Source: Plasmodiophora brassicae
Lineage: Eukaryota > Endomyxa: Phytomyxea > Phytomyxea > Plasmodiophorida
Length of the DNA stretch: 64,000 bases
NCBI GenBank assembly: GCA_036867785.1
Contig: CP145427.1
Location: 372,001-436,000, forward strand
Direction: 5' to 3'
In this document: piece by piece, positions 48,680 to 58,452 of the stretch
How positions within the stretch are numbered: position 1 is the first letter of the stretch
How the letters are laid out: every line of letters starts with the position of its first letter
Made by a program: the position numbers and the translations under genes
The notes under the pieces: model-generated
What the model saw: the letters and a program-made list of their open reading frames with translations, nothing else
Databases searched by the model: none
Told to the model about the DNA's origin: nothing

Positions 48680-50787
48680 TCATGACGAGAACGTCATTCC
48701 AGCCGGCGGATCGGAGTCTGTACTGCCTGCCATAGTGTCTGGCCAGCGCCTGATACTGATTGCAACGATCTGCTGTGCGACTGCCTGCAAATGCCCTGGC
48801 TGGCAGAGCATCTCGCTCGGGCACCCCGCGCGGATCCTTTCGCTACTGGTGCCTGGGATACGTACCACGATGCACGCGTACGTTCGCTTCCGGCGTCCTC
48901 GCTGGCGCGTCGCGCTCGCCGTTTCGAGAGCCGCGTCTACCCGCCAGCGCCGTCGGCTCCGGCGACAAGGCCTGCCTGTACCGTCGTCAAAGACGCGCAA
49001 CGCGTCGTTCGCGCCGACCACCTCCCAGTTGACGGTGCCTGCTCGCACGCCCTGCAGATTATACGCCTGCCTGTCACCGCCAGGGAACCGCCGTCTGGCG
49101 GTGGCGACGTTTCGCGCCATTGCCTACGGGAGCTGACGTTTTCTGCCCGTCTCTCAGTTCCGCACTGAACACGATGCCATTCTGCAACAATCCGCCTTGT
49201 CAGCCGTGGAATTGCACAAAACCGTCAATGGTATCGTCGCGGTCAAGGTGCCTCTCACCTGCAGGAAGTCGCTGTATGGCGTCGTTTCGTGTCGGGGTAT
49301 CAGCCCGGTGATCCGCCAGCGTTCCTGCTGCTGTGGCGCCCCCTGCCGACCACGGGCGCACAAGTGGGCCAGCGGCGTCTCATTCCTAATTGTGAACCAT
49401 GCCACCAGATCATACGAGATAGGGCCAGCCAGTTCATTAGAAAGGGCGATGTCTGCACAGTTCTGGGCTTCCCTCTGATGCTTGAGGAACGGGCAACTGC
49501 GATTCTGGTGCGGTCTTAAGTTCTCATCGTTTCCCTGCGGATCGCCGCAAGAACCTCACCGAACCGTTGTGCCGGCCTGCGGGACCGAGCTGGAGATTGT
49601 CGGTCCCCGGCGCACCTGGCAATGACGTGACAGGTTTGCTGGATAGCTGCTTGCCGCATTGGGGACACGTAAAGTGTGGGTCCTTCGGGAACGAGCTGGA
49701 TGTTGTCGCCCCAGCACCAACGTTGGACGTCGTGCGTCGGTGTTGATCGTCCGGTACCAACTTCTGCCTAGCAAAGTCAATCGTGCAGCTGACGATGTCC
49801 GCCGGTGGCCAGGTTGACGTGCCGCTACCCAGGTAATCGTTCTTGTGCAGTCTAACGCTCTCATCGTTTCGCTGCGGATTGCCGCAATAACCACACCGAA
49901 CGGTTGTAGCCTCAGGGACCGAGCTGGATGTGGTCTGTCCACGCCCCTTGGAAGGGCGTGTCAGGTGTCGCCCTAGGCAACATTTCCTTGATCGCTGCTT
50001 GCCGCATTGGGCACACGCCAAGTTTGTGTCCTTCGGGAACGAGCTGGATGTTGCTGGTCCCGGCCCCTTGCAATGGTGTGTCAGGTGTCGCTCTAGGCCA
50101 AACTTGGTGGATATGTGCTTGCTGCATTGGGCACACGTAAGTTTTGTGTCCTTCGGGAACGAGTTGGATGTCGCCCCAGCAGCAATGTTAGACGTCGTGC
50201 GTCGGCGTTGATCGTCCGGCACCCACATCCGCCTAGCAAAGTCAAACGTGCCGCTGACGACGTCCGCCGATGGCCAGAATGACATGCCGCTACCCAGGTA
50301 ATCGTTGGCGCGCGTCGCTGGACCATGCGTTGTCGCTCCATCGGCTCTGTGCGGCGGGTTGTGCTCGCGACCCATTGGCCAGGTAGGCATCGGATCAACG
50401 TCAAGGTCAAGCGGAACGTCTTCAACTTTAACTGTCTCAGTGACCACGACTGCTCGCTCGCCAACGATTCCCTGACTGCGACCTCCACTCGACCCTGCCG
50501 TTGGTATCGCCGCATCGACGTCGCCAGTGTCGCGCAGGTTGCCGACACCGTTCAATCTTGTCTGGATGCATGGCATCAGCGACGATATTATCATGAGTGT
50601 GCACGTGGAACGGTACCGTGCTGGACGTCATGCCTTGGTCTAGGTCTCGGTGAGCATCTGCGTGCGCCCGCCGCTGGTTAGAGTAGGTCTCGACAGTACT
50701 GTCACCATCGACGTCGTCAACGGCGCCGAGAGCGCAGCGGCCGACCAGGAACGCAAAGAGCAATGCATACGATGTACACAGCGCCAT
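48680..50787 (-). CDS. Predicted secreted Cys/His-finger protein with internal duplication
   Basis: The start at 50787 gives MALCTSYALLFAFLVGRCAL plus GAV, a signal peptide. A 71-nt intron joins MHPDKIE to RQGIVGERAVVV. A finger-like array follows: CAQCSKHISTKFGLERHLTH (a plausible C2H2 finger), CAQCGKQRSRKCCLGRHL and CGYCGNPQRNDESVRLH (partial). A large internal duplication repeats the NDYLGSG..WP.AD block through FPKD and a CxxCGK. At about 49,562-49,622 an intron joins LPGS to CGDPQGNDENLRPHQNRSCP, carrying the gene past an apparent stop at 49,524. Later joins give RHETTPYSDFLQ to NGIVFSAELRDGQKT to QAYNLQGVRAGTVNWEVV, a basic QRGRRKR patch, and a stop at 48680. Secretion plus fingers is odd; a host-nucleus effector is one reading. 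Family not recognised. Confidence 0.62.
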
Positions 50788-51490
50788 TGTCGATTGTCGC
50801 TCGTGGATGCACCAGCAGCAGCTTGCAGAATGAGCCTGGCGCGGGCCGCAACTGCGCGCTGGGGGGGGGGGGGGCGGTTCTGGCTCTCACGCAGTGCGAG
50901 CGTTGAGCCCTGAGTGAGTGCGAGGTCCGCAGGGGCAGCGGTTGACCTCGGACAACAGTCGAGCTTGACTTCGGATTTTCCGTGGGCACTGCGTTTTTTT
51001 TGTTGCCCGATGTCAACTTGCGACTGGCGGGCGGGTTTCTCCCCTGGGGCTTCCTCAGAAATGGTTCGATGGCACCACCGCCGGCCATTTTTTGTCCTAC
51101 TGACGTCGCGCGTCTGTTCGTACAGGATGAGTCGAGGTGGTGGCCATCGGCCGAACGCTAGGAGGAAGCAGAGGCCCCTGCGCGCGCTCTACGTCATCTG
51201 GTCAACATGCCATTGTCGGGTATGTTCCGCGTCGAGATAGTATATACGCCGGCCGATACCAGCTGATGTCAATGGGCCCATCTCGCCGTCGTCTCCAGTG
51301 GCGTCTGCGCCTGCGGGGCAATCTGGCGGCTTCGTAGTCGAGCCACGTCGTTATTGAGCCCATGGCACCTTCGTCTTCGACTCCAGTGCTGGTGTTGCCC
51401 CTGCGATTGCGCCACATGCCCCCATCAGTCAAACGTCGCGAGTAATGAGATCTTGTGACCTGGCCCTCCTACTGCACCGCCCGCACATGA
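50788..51490. other. Intergenic with a 14-G run
   Basis: Holds the presumed promoter of the secreted finger protein. A run of 14 G at 50861-50874 is the longest homopolymer I noticed. A TTTTTTTT tract lies near 50,995. No gene recognised. Confidence 0.45.
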
Positions 51491-51499
51491 TTGAACCCG

Positions 51500-52440
51500 A
51501 ACCGCACCATCTCGGGTAAACTTGAACCCTCCGTCTCGAGCTCTTACGAACGCTATTGCGTTTGGAAACACTGTTGGTGCGCCGCAAGCATCACCGGATC
51601 CGCGGATAGGCGGCAGGCGCCAATGCTCCGGGTCATCCCTGTCGCTGGCGGCCGCGTCATCTCCGCTATCGCCTCCCGCGACATATTTCGATAGTCTTTC
51701 GTTGATCTCCGACGGCAATGGACGTCTGAACGAGACACGACCGTCTATATTCGACGATTCACCGAACATTCAGAACGAGCAATGGATTGAGCAAGGAGAT
51801 CCCAATGCCATAGGACTCGACGACGATACATTTGGGGAATACAATGACGGGCCCGACGATGATGACGCTGAGGGTAATGCCTGTGCGTGCTGGTAACAGA
51901 CCAATGTTTTTAACAATGCGCTAGGTTCGAGTAGTCCGCGATCGTCTGCCTTGAAGTTCATGCAGATTGCAGACTGCCCTCGGCCATGTTCGGGGGAGAA
52001 CCTGAAGGCCCAGGGCAGCTCCGTTCTCAGAGCTCTCCGCCAGGGTCGGCTTATTGTTCTTGTTGGAAACCCTAAGCCGTACGCTCCTCGCTATTGCAGC
52101 TTGACCCTTCGGCTTGGTACCTGCGCGACATTCTCGTGTGGGACATTGCGACAATGCTACCTGATCTCGTCGGCCGCTGTCTAGAGTGTGGACTAGAGCG
52201 GAACCCTCCGCGTGTCCCTACTGGCGTATTCAACGTCAAGCGGCACACGTGGACCAAAGTTCGTCGAGTTGTCACGCGAGATCCCTGTTATTACTTGATC
52301 GGCAGGGTGTATCTATGCACTAAGTGCAAATCTGAGGGACGGCCGCACACATTCTCATTTTAGGACTCGCGGTTCTTGCGTGGCCTTCCCGGCTTTGTGC
52401 GCTCTCAGTTTCCAGCGCTCATAACCCACGCGCGCCCTGC
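51500..52440 (+). mobile_element. Relic of a transposon-type zinc-binding protein (DUF6729-like)
   Basis: An exon with an acidic tail (DDDTFGEYNDGPDDDDAEG) splices to SSSPRSSALKFMQIADCPRP. After a less certain join comes SAWYLRDILVWDIATMLPDL, then CLECGLERNPP, RHTWTKVRRVVTRDPCYYLI and LCTKCKSEGRPHTF, followed by LRGLPGFVRSQFPALITH. Two CxxC pairs, the arginine-valine RRVV strand, the YYLIGRVYLCTKC strand and the LP..VR..FPA helix are the layout of the zinc-binding domain I know as DUF6729, often attached to transposases in fungi and protists. I see no transposase catalytic core, and the frame is broken here. The end runs into the large inverted repeat. Name uncertain; transposon origin is inference. 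Confidence 0.5.
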
Positions 52441-52995
52441 TCGAACAGGGTGTTTCTTTTGAAGGATACGCCAAGATGTTGCTGGAGCTTCATGGTCGAG
52501 CTTGATCACGTCGCCGCTCCTGAATCCTGTCCCTCACGACTCTGAAGGTTACAACGGGTTCGTACCTACCCGCCGGGTACCTTCAGTGATGCTACGTCTT
52601 GTTCCACCGGTCCATTCGCTATACATTGGATCTGCACCAGGAGACCGACAGTGGCGATGTGATCAAGCTCGACCATGGAGCTCCTGGTGCAAATCCAATA
52701 TGTCACGAATGGACCTGTGGAACAAGACGTAGCATCACTGAAGGTACCCGGCGGGTAGGTACGAACCCGTTGTAACCTTCAGAGTCGTGAGGGACAGGAT
52801 TCAGGAGCGGCGACGTGATCAAGCTCGACCATGAAGCTCCAGCAACATCTTGGCGTATCCTTCAAAAGAAAGACCCTGTTCGAGCAGTGCGCGCCTTTCG
52901 TCGGTAATGGAAAGGTCAACAGCGCTCCGGTGGGCCACGAGCGCTGGAAACTGAGAGCGCACAAAGCTGGGAAGGCCGCCCAGCAAGCGCGGGTC
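52364..52995. repeat. Large near-perfect inverted repeat (foldback)
   Basis: Left arm 52364-52643, spacer 52644-52680, right arm 52681-52995. About 140 bp on each side (from TGAAGGATACGCCAAGATGT inward to CTTGTTCCAC) appear identical; outer parts are diverged and the left arm lacks about 35 bp present in the right. The outer right arm encodes, on the minus strand, LLGGLPSFVRSQFPALVAHR, a second copy of the LRGLPGFVRSQFPALITH segment that ends the relic at 51,500-52,440. The structure thus contains two copies of part of that gene head to head. The spacer repeats GTGATCAAGCTCGACCATG found in the arms. Confidence 0.85.
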
Positions 52996-53231
52996 ATCGA
53001 CTCCTCGTTTCCGCAATGGTCATCTGATGCACCCGTCGTCTCACTTTTGCCCTGTCTTCGATGTCGATCTTAACCGCCCTCTTTAACGTTGGCAATATCG
53101 TCGACACCGCTGGACTATTCACCACCGTTGACCTTAGCACGTCGGTTCGCTCTGGCCTTGCATTCCAGTGCTGCTGGTTGTTTCGCGAATTGTCACATGA
53201 CCGTTAGGTCGACACGACGGCGTAGACCAGC

Positions 53232-53760
53232 ATGTCGGGGTATTTGGTACGTTCAGTGGGCAATGATTTGAGCCAGGCGCCTGCAGCCGTCCCCCACTGG
53301 GAGTCGACCGCACTGTGCCGGAGCCTGCAGGTGATCGTCAACTTCATCAATGCATTCCCAATGCACCTGTACCAGGTACGGCAGCTACATCAGACAATCG
53401 ATTCCTTCTGCCGTCCAGAAACCGCGCCCTGACGTCTGTCCCATCACAGGTAGATTTGGCCGCCCAGTGGATTGCAGATCGGGACAATTCGAACGGTGTC
53501 ACGTCGGGCGCGCCTGATTGAGGCCGCCGATTACATCGAAATGCATTCGCTGGCGGTTGCGATCGCTTGGATGCTACGTGATGACATCGTGCGGTCGGAT
53601 TGGGCGCAGCCGGATGCCGATTCAATTCGTGACCAGCTGCAAACCTACCGCTTCAGCGCTGGTCTCATCGGGCTTTTGTGTATTACCAAAGTAGTAGCCC
53701 TGCCGTATGCATGGGATTGCCCCACGTCTGTACCTTTGATAAACCAGTTGTCTTGATAGG
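53232..53760 (+). CDS. Unknown, possible multi-exon gene (low confidence)
   Basis: A first exon reads MSGYLVRSVGNDLSQAPAAV then SLQVIVNFINAFPMHLYQ before a good donor (GTACGG near 53,376). A later frame reads LIEAADYIEMHSLAVAIAWM, then DDIVRSDWAQPDADSIRDQL, which looks like real helical protein. The joins between them are ambiguous: two acceptors are possible and one would need a very short intron. No family recognised. It follows the inverted repeat and could belong to the same mobile unit. Confidence 0.3.
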
Positions 53761-54260
53761 CGTCTAGAGCGCGTCCCTGCTGGCCGACAGTCGCGTGGAC
53801 TGCTGGCGACGCACCGATTTGCTCAAAGCCCATTCAAGGAAAAGGACCATGATGACAGCTTCGTGAAGGAATCTCTGAAGGTCGGCCGGATCAACGTGAT
53901 CAACGCGCAAGACGAGAACGTCGTACCCCGCTTTCATTGGATGCCACCGGGGACCGAGTCGTTACTGCGCATACAGCATACTGCAGGACCGCTCGGATCG
54001 AACCCCCTTTGTTCTACGCGTTCGTTTCGTGGCCATCGGCGACTTGAACAGGTGCTACAATACTATGGTGGCACGTTCTAACATGCGAACGACGTCACCA
54101 CAGGAGGGGTTTCCCGATTATATTGCTTCACTACAGGACTACCGAGGTAGAGGCCGGACAACAGACCTGTATCGTTGTTCGCGCGTATCATAGACGCTCA
54201 AGCCGCAGCCCGAACTATCGAGTCGTGCAGGCGCGAACAGTATCGTACCTTGCACCGTCT
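53761..54260. other. Intergenic, nothing secure
   Basis: A + frame from 53863 (KVGRINVINAQDENVVPRFH) is the only protein-like stretch and has no family match or neighbours to join. Confidence 0.35.
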
Positions 54261-55679
54261 TTACGCCGGGCGTGAAGTGCCCCTGGGATTGGCAACAACA
54301 ACAAGGACGACGTCGCGCTGTTTGGAACTCGGCGGAGCGCGACGTCCCACCAATGTGGAGACGATGACGCTAACTTGCGTCGCCGTCTTGCCGACAATGT
54401 TGTCGGGCGGGACCTGGAACGCCATCGCTTCCATGATGCGTTGCACTGTGCTCAGCGCGGTGACGACGCTGTTCACGTACCAGTACAGGGCGAAGTTACC
54501 GACGGCGGCCGACCCGGCCAGCACCGTAAACAGGACAACGGCCAGCAATCCCACGACGCCGCATAGAACGATACGCTGCGCGAATCGAAGGCGCATGAGC
54601 CGGTCACCTTCGGATATGGAATGGCATCGCAGCAGCAGGGCGGCCACTCTGCTGCCCTGGCGAACGAACGCGATGAAGGTCAGCATGTATAAAAGAAGCA
54701 CGCCGGCGATGGAGATCGGCGAGATCGCCCGCCTTATCGACGTGGCGAATTCAAGGACGATGCTCGTATCGTAGGCAACGATGATGGCGAGCGACAGCAT
54801 CCAGAGCAGGGCGCGGGCGCGGGACGACCAACGCGGAACGACACCGCCCGCCTGCGCGTACGCCTGCTGCAGAATGTAGGTGATCGTCAGCGTCGACGCC
54901 AGCGCCCACGTCACGTCTACCTGCTGAAGGAATACCTTCACGAAGTTGAACGGTGTGCATTGTCCCAGACAGAAGACGATGTCACCCATGAAATACGCGT
55001 TCTGAAGGCCGCTGAGGAGCACCATGGTCAGCGCGAACGAGGGCGCCAGAGGAGCGCGCCTCACCCGCCCGTTGCCGTCGACAGAGAACGCGACGAGCTT
55101 GCCGAACGCGACCGCTGCTAGAATCGGTTGCAGCACGAAGGCAACGACCCAGAGAAGTCGCGACCACGTTGACAGGAGGACCGGGTCCGGTGCCGTCTGC
55201 GACGTCATTCGAAGCAGGTGCCGCCCGTCGTTGCCGAACGTCGCCAGCAGGGCCGACGTCTGCTTCGGGGCCATCACCACCATGGGCACCGTCGTGAACG
55301 GGAGCGGTCCCGCCGACCGGAACATCCACGACGCTTCGCTCCGGTTCGGTTCGTCGCAATTCGTCACCAGGACGCCCCGGCACGACCCTGCCTGGCGGGC
55401 GCACGCGTCTGCCCATCCCTGGTAATCGAGGGTGGTGGCGCCGTCAACGGCCACGATCGTCGGGGTGGCCAACGGAGGCAGGGAGTCGGCCTGCTTGCCG
55501 GCCCCGACAACGTACAACGCACTGGCGGCGACGTCGAACGATGCGTTGCCGAGGACGAAATACGGCGTCGCCCAGGATCCCAGGACGGCCCCGCTCCCCA
55601 TCGTCTCCACGCTGGTGCTTGCGTCGACGGCACACGACAGCAGCATGGCGATCGTCGAGGCATGAGCAGATCGCCCCAT
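54261..55679 (-). CDS. Seven-TM receptor-like protein, intronless copy 3
   Basis: Third member of the family at 34120 and 35852, but on the other strand and in a single exon. Signal peptide MGRSAHASTIAMLLSCAVDA. The ectodomain (YFVLGNASFDVAASALYVVG, YQGWADACARQAGSCRGVLV, LPFTTVPMVVMAPKQTSALL) keeps the PA-like order of the tandem copies, including the PF.T.PM/TAFV block. Seven hydrophobic segments follow, from LLWVVAFVLQPILAAVAFGK to YWYVNSVVTALSTVQRIMEA. The family signature is intact: HSISEGDRLMRLRFAQRIVL. The lack of introns where the tandem copies share two suggests a retrocopy or an older, intron-free branch. The tail is basic and Ser/Pro-rich. Confidence 0.7.
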   Translation of the reverse strand: MGRSAHASTIAMLLSCAVDASTSVETMGSGAVLGSWATPYFVLGNASFDVAASALYVVGAGKQADSLPPLATPTIVAVDGATTLDYQGWADACARQAGSCRGVLVTNCDEPNRSEASWMFRSAGPLPFTTVPMVVMAPKQTSALLATFGNDGRHLLRMTSQTAPDPVLLSTWSRLLWVVAFVLQPILAAVAFGKLVAFSVDGNGRVRRAPLAPSFALTMVLLSGLQNAYFMGDIVFCLGQCTPFNFVKVFLQQVDVTWALASTLTITYILQQAYAQAGGVVPRWSSRARALLWMLSLAIIVAYDTSIVLEFATSIRRAISPISIAGVLLLYMLTFIAFVRQGSRVAALLLRCHSISEGDRLMRLRFAQRIVLCGVVGLLAVVLFTVLAGSAAVGNFALYWYVNSVVTALSTVQRIMEAMAFQVPPDNIVGKTATQVSVIVSTLVGRRAPPSSKQRDVVLVVVANPRGTSRPA

Positions 55680-55849
55680 CGAAAGGACTCTCACACCGTC
55701 ACATAGGTCAGAGCATCTCCACCGCGGAGCCGTTTCCGGTAGTTATCGTCTGATCTGACGATTCAGCTTGCAGTCAGTCACACCAACCGAACCAGGGAAT
55801 TCGTCACTTCCGGCACAGATCTAATTCAGATCTGTGACGATTCTGTTGT
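55680..55849. other. Divergence/3' gap
   Basis: Contains a short inverted repeat (GTCACTTCCGGCACAGATCT near 55,805 faces AGATCTGTGAC near 55,828). No gene. Confidence 0.35.
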
Positions 55850-56174
55850 CTATTGATCGGTCGAGACGATGATGAGGCTCGTCGAGGCAAACGTTCCTAA
55901 TGGTCCTTCTAGTCCTGCTACCGATTCCTCTGGGTCTGGCCACGTCCATCCTCCTCCAGCTGCTACATCTGCCGTGTCAACGCCCCGTCCAGGTCGAGAG
56001 CCGCCCCATCCGCGCTTGGCTGCCACCTTGGGCCGCTGGTAGCATTTGCTCGCTGAGAAACAAGCCGGCCGTGACAACTTCATCAATATCATCATCACTG
56101 CTAGATGAGGCGGAGTCTTCCGAGTCCTCGTCCGCTTGTCGCCTCCATACGCTGTCTCTATCGTTGCGCTCCAT
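55850..56174 (-). CDS. Small acidic/serine-rich protein, two exons
   Basis: Exon 1 reads MERNDRDSVWRRQADEDSED then a Ser/Asp tract, EVVTAGLFLSEQMLPAAQ. A donor GTGGCAGCC and an acceptor ACGGCAG (about 57 nt apart) join in phase 1 to DVAAGGGWTWPDPEESVAGL and a stop after LIIVSTDQ. The result is about 90 residues with no signal peptide or TM segment. Support is the clean splice and frame continuity only; no family recognised. It may be an intrinsically disordered adaptor. Confidence 0.5.
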
Positions 56175-56284
56175 CTGAAGACTGACGGCGTCTTTTCCCT
56201 GCGGTGGTGCAGGACCCCAAAATTCACTATTTTCCCGATCGTCACAGATGTGACGATACCGAAAATGCTGTGCGGTGGAGATGC

Positions 56285-56320
56285 TCTCTCACACACACAC
56301 ACACAGACTCACACACCACA
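56285..56320. repeat. CA microsatellite
   Basis: A run of CACACACACACACACA followed by GACTCACACACCACACAG; ordinary simple repeat. Confidence 0.75.
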
Positions 56321-56422
56321 CAGACAGATCCTTCGAACGTGTTCCTCTAGCGGATTCCGTCCAGGTCTCCAGGAGCGACAGCAACAGGGCCGCTTTGCAG
56401 TGTGGCCCTACAGTCTACGGGC

Positions 56423-56428
56423 AAAAAA
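56423..56428 (-). terminator. Pol III terminator (T6)
   Basis: Six A on the + strand, that is TTTTTT on the minus strand, begin four bases after the 3' end of the tRNA: a standard RNA polymerase III stop. Confidence 0.75.
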
Positions 56429-56431
56429 GGA

Positions 56432-56516
56432 TGCCTGCAGCAAGACTCGAACTTGCGACCTCAGGATAACTCTTTGGATATGAGACCTACGCTACTGCCA
56501 ACTGAGCCATGCAGGC
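56432..56516 (-). tRNA. tRNA-Met (CAT), elongator type, with 11-nt intron
   Basis: On the minus strand the acceptor GCCTGCA pairs with TGCAGGC, followed by discriminator A. The D-arm is GCTCAGTTGGCAGTAGC, the T-arm GCAAG TTCGAGT CTTGC. The anticodon loop reads TCTCATA, then an 11-nt insert TCCAAAGAGTT, then ATCCTG, so the anticodon is CAT. The intron sits one base 3' of the anticodon, the canonical nuclear position. A-box (TGGCTCAGTTGGCAG) and B-box (GTTCGAGTC) are intact. The T1:A72-less acceptor start and T-loop TTCGAGT fit an elongator rather than initiator tRNA. Confidence 0.88.
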
Positions 56517-56732
56517 GGCACGACCGGCAACAGTCACCAACTTATTAATAGGGGCAACTACTACGACAATCTACCGTCATTCTGGCATTGGCCGCTGCTA
56601 GGAGTCCCTCGAGCATATCGAGGTTGTCGCCCGTTGGTGGCGATGGTTTAGAGAGCGGCGCCCGTTTCGAATGCGTTCAGAGCGAAGGCCGCCGCCACGG
56701 CGGTGTTTGTGGCGGACTCGGCATTGTGGACG

Positions 56733-57461
56733 ATGGGGTTCCTCCCGTGGCGACAAGTGGCGCTCAGGACGCACTACGGGCGGTTCATCTGTGCGGACGA
56801 CAACGGGACGTACCCAGCGGACCGGGAAACCGCCCGGCACTGGGAGCATTACAGTATCGAGGCGGTAGACAATGGTGCTGTTGCCATTCGTAATGCGCAC
56901 GGCAAGTACCTGGGCTCTGGTTCGGCCACCTCGCATTTGGCATCCTTCGACACGATCGTCCCAGAAGCTCAGTGGTGGCTGCGAGACGCACCTAGAGGAA
57001 AGTTCACGCTGAAGAACCGCGCGACAAAGAAGTTTCTGTGCGCTCCGAATGCCTTCGAACACCCTGTCGTCGACCGTACCAATGCGGGCGCTTGGGAGGA
57101 ATTCGACGTGATATCGGCGCCGCTGAGGGTCGAAACGCAGGACGGTGTGCCCATGTGGCCCTGGGAACCGTTCGAAATTGTGGAACTGAGTGAAGGCATT
57201 GTTGGTTTCAAGACCGCTGCCGGCCGGTACCTGGGCTCCGGGAGCAATGGGCAAATCGACTCGGACAGCAAGAAGGTCACCGACGCGCATCAATGGCGCA
57301 TGTGCCCTATCGGCCCGCCTTCATCTGCATCGTTGTTCACCTTCCAGAATGTTGCCACGAACAAGTTTATGTCCTTGCTGGGCCGTAACGAGATCCTTAT
57401 TGCCAACCGTGACGTGCCTGACCGTCCCGAACGTTTCACGGTCGCGGCCTCCATTGCCTGA
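56733..57461 (+). CDS. Fascin-like beta-trefoil protein
   Basis: A single exon, about 242 residues. It shows the repeating beta-trefoil pattern of the actin-crosslinking/fascin and DUF569-type folds: VALRTHYGRFICADDNGTYP, VAIRNAHGKYLGSGSATSHL, FTLKNRATKKFLCAPNAFEH, VGFKTAAGRYLGSGSNGQID and FQNVATNKFMSLLGRNEILI. Each unit has the GRYL/KFL turn followed by a small-residue strand. No signal peptide is evident. It may bind actin or, like other trefoils, carbohydrate; I cannot tell which. The ATG at 56733 gives MGFLPWRQVALRTH; an earlier exon is possible but not needed. Confidence 0.65.
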   Translation: MGFLPWRQVALRTHYGRFICADDNGTYPADRETARHWEHYSIEAVDNGAVAIRNAHGKYLGSGSATSHLASFDTIVPEAQWWLRDAPRGKFTLKNRATKKFLCAPNAFEHPVVDRTNAGAWEEFDVISAPLRVETQDGVPMWPWEPFEIVELSEGIVGFKTAAGRYLGSGSNGQIDSDSKKVTDAHQWRMCPIGPPSSASLFTFQNVATNKFMSLLGRNEILIANRDVPDRPERFTVAASIA

Positions 57462-57846
57462 TGCTTTACGTATCGCCATGCAGGCGCTTCACTGTCATCT
57501 GTTTTAGTAAACGGGGTATCGGCTCTCGCAGCTGTTCGAAACAGTATTTGAACATGATTTCGTTTCTCTACAAAGGCTGGCGGTCTGGTTCTTATTTGCA
57601 TTCTACACATTCCTGCTGAGCCGTCGCAGCTGGTAACAAGAACAACGACGGCTCACGTGGTGGATGGCGACGATTCGGAAAACGTAACGGCATGCGGGCG
57701 AACGTGGAGTAGACGGTTGACCCGCAAGCACACTGGTAGTTCGATCGTTCTTGGGTGTGATCCAAACGCTCCTATGCAAGCGGCGCAGCGCTATCCGCTG
57801 GAAGGATTCGGATCGCAGATTGTGCGGCGCCGAGCGAGCCAGCGCC
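57462..57846. other. Intergenic, nothing recognised
   Basis: This lies between the fascin-like gene and CENP-S, both on the plus strand. A + frame at 57,657 runs into CENP-S in another frame and is not supported. Confidence 0.4.
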
Positions 57847-58452
57847 ATGGAGGACGACGACGACAACGGGGACGTCGTCACCGTGTCGCAGAAGATGCGG
57901 GACGACCTGAACGAGAGCCTGCACCTCGCCATCTACCGCATGTGTCAGGAGTACGGTACGTTCGCGCCTCGCGGCCCTGCAGCGATCGTCGGCGACGTTG
58001 TCCGATGACCCTGGATTGCGCAACAGGCGAGACGAGCGGGAAGTCGTACTCGAAAGCGGTTCGTGCGCCCCTCGCCTGCACATATCTGTCACCGTACTCA
58101 TAACCCCCCATTAGTATGTCTATGCGCTCACCGAACTATCCATGGACCTTGCCGGTATGCCATCGTAGCGAACCGGTTCCTCCGGTCTCCCTGCGCTCAC
58201 TGCGTACAGCTCGTCTGGCCAAAGACGCCGAGTGCTTCGCCAAGCACGCCAAACGCCCGTCCAGCATCCGCGCCGAGGACATCCTGCTATGCGCCAGGCA
58301 CAACGAGCGCCTCGTAAGGCACCCGCCGGTCACGTCACGCCGTCCGGCATAGCGCGCGCTGACCTCCCAGCGTGCAGCACGACGAACTCGAACAGCACCT
58401 CGCTCGCTACCGGGAGCAGGCCAAGGCCTCCAAGCCGCCTCCCAAGTCGTAG
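57847..58452 (+). CDS. CENPS: CENP-S/MHF1 histone-fold protein
   Basis: A small kinetochore and DNA-repair protein that pairs with CENP-X (MHF2) and joins the CENP-T-W-S-X and FANCM complexes. Exon 1: MEDDDDNGDVVTVSQKMRDD then LHLAIYRMCQEYG, the first histone-fold helix (LxxxxHxxxxxxCEE in the family). A short middle exon gives about ETSGKSYSKA. Exon 3 holds the hallmark LAKDAECFAKHAKRPSSIRA then EDILLCARHNERL, matching the FAKDLExFAxHAKRxxxxxEDV core. The final exon, HDELEQHLARYREQAKASKP, ends at 58452. An acceptor inside CGTGCAG restores frame in phase 0 from the donor after NERL. Exon 2 borders are the least certain. The acidic head is unusual. Confidence 0.78.

Noticed and set aside
48636-48730. 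Resemblance of HDENVIPAGGSESVLPAI (+, 48,690) to QDENVVPRFHWMPPGTESLL (+, 53,900) as paralogues
   Set aside because: Short, gapped, and the first lies antisense to the last exon of the secreted finger protein, which has better splice support.
50861-50874. Run of 14 G as a biological signal
   Set aside because: A lone homopolymer in intergenic DNA, as likely a sequencing or slippage product as a feature.
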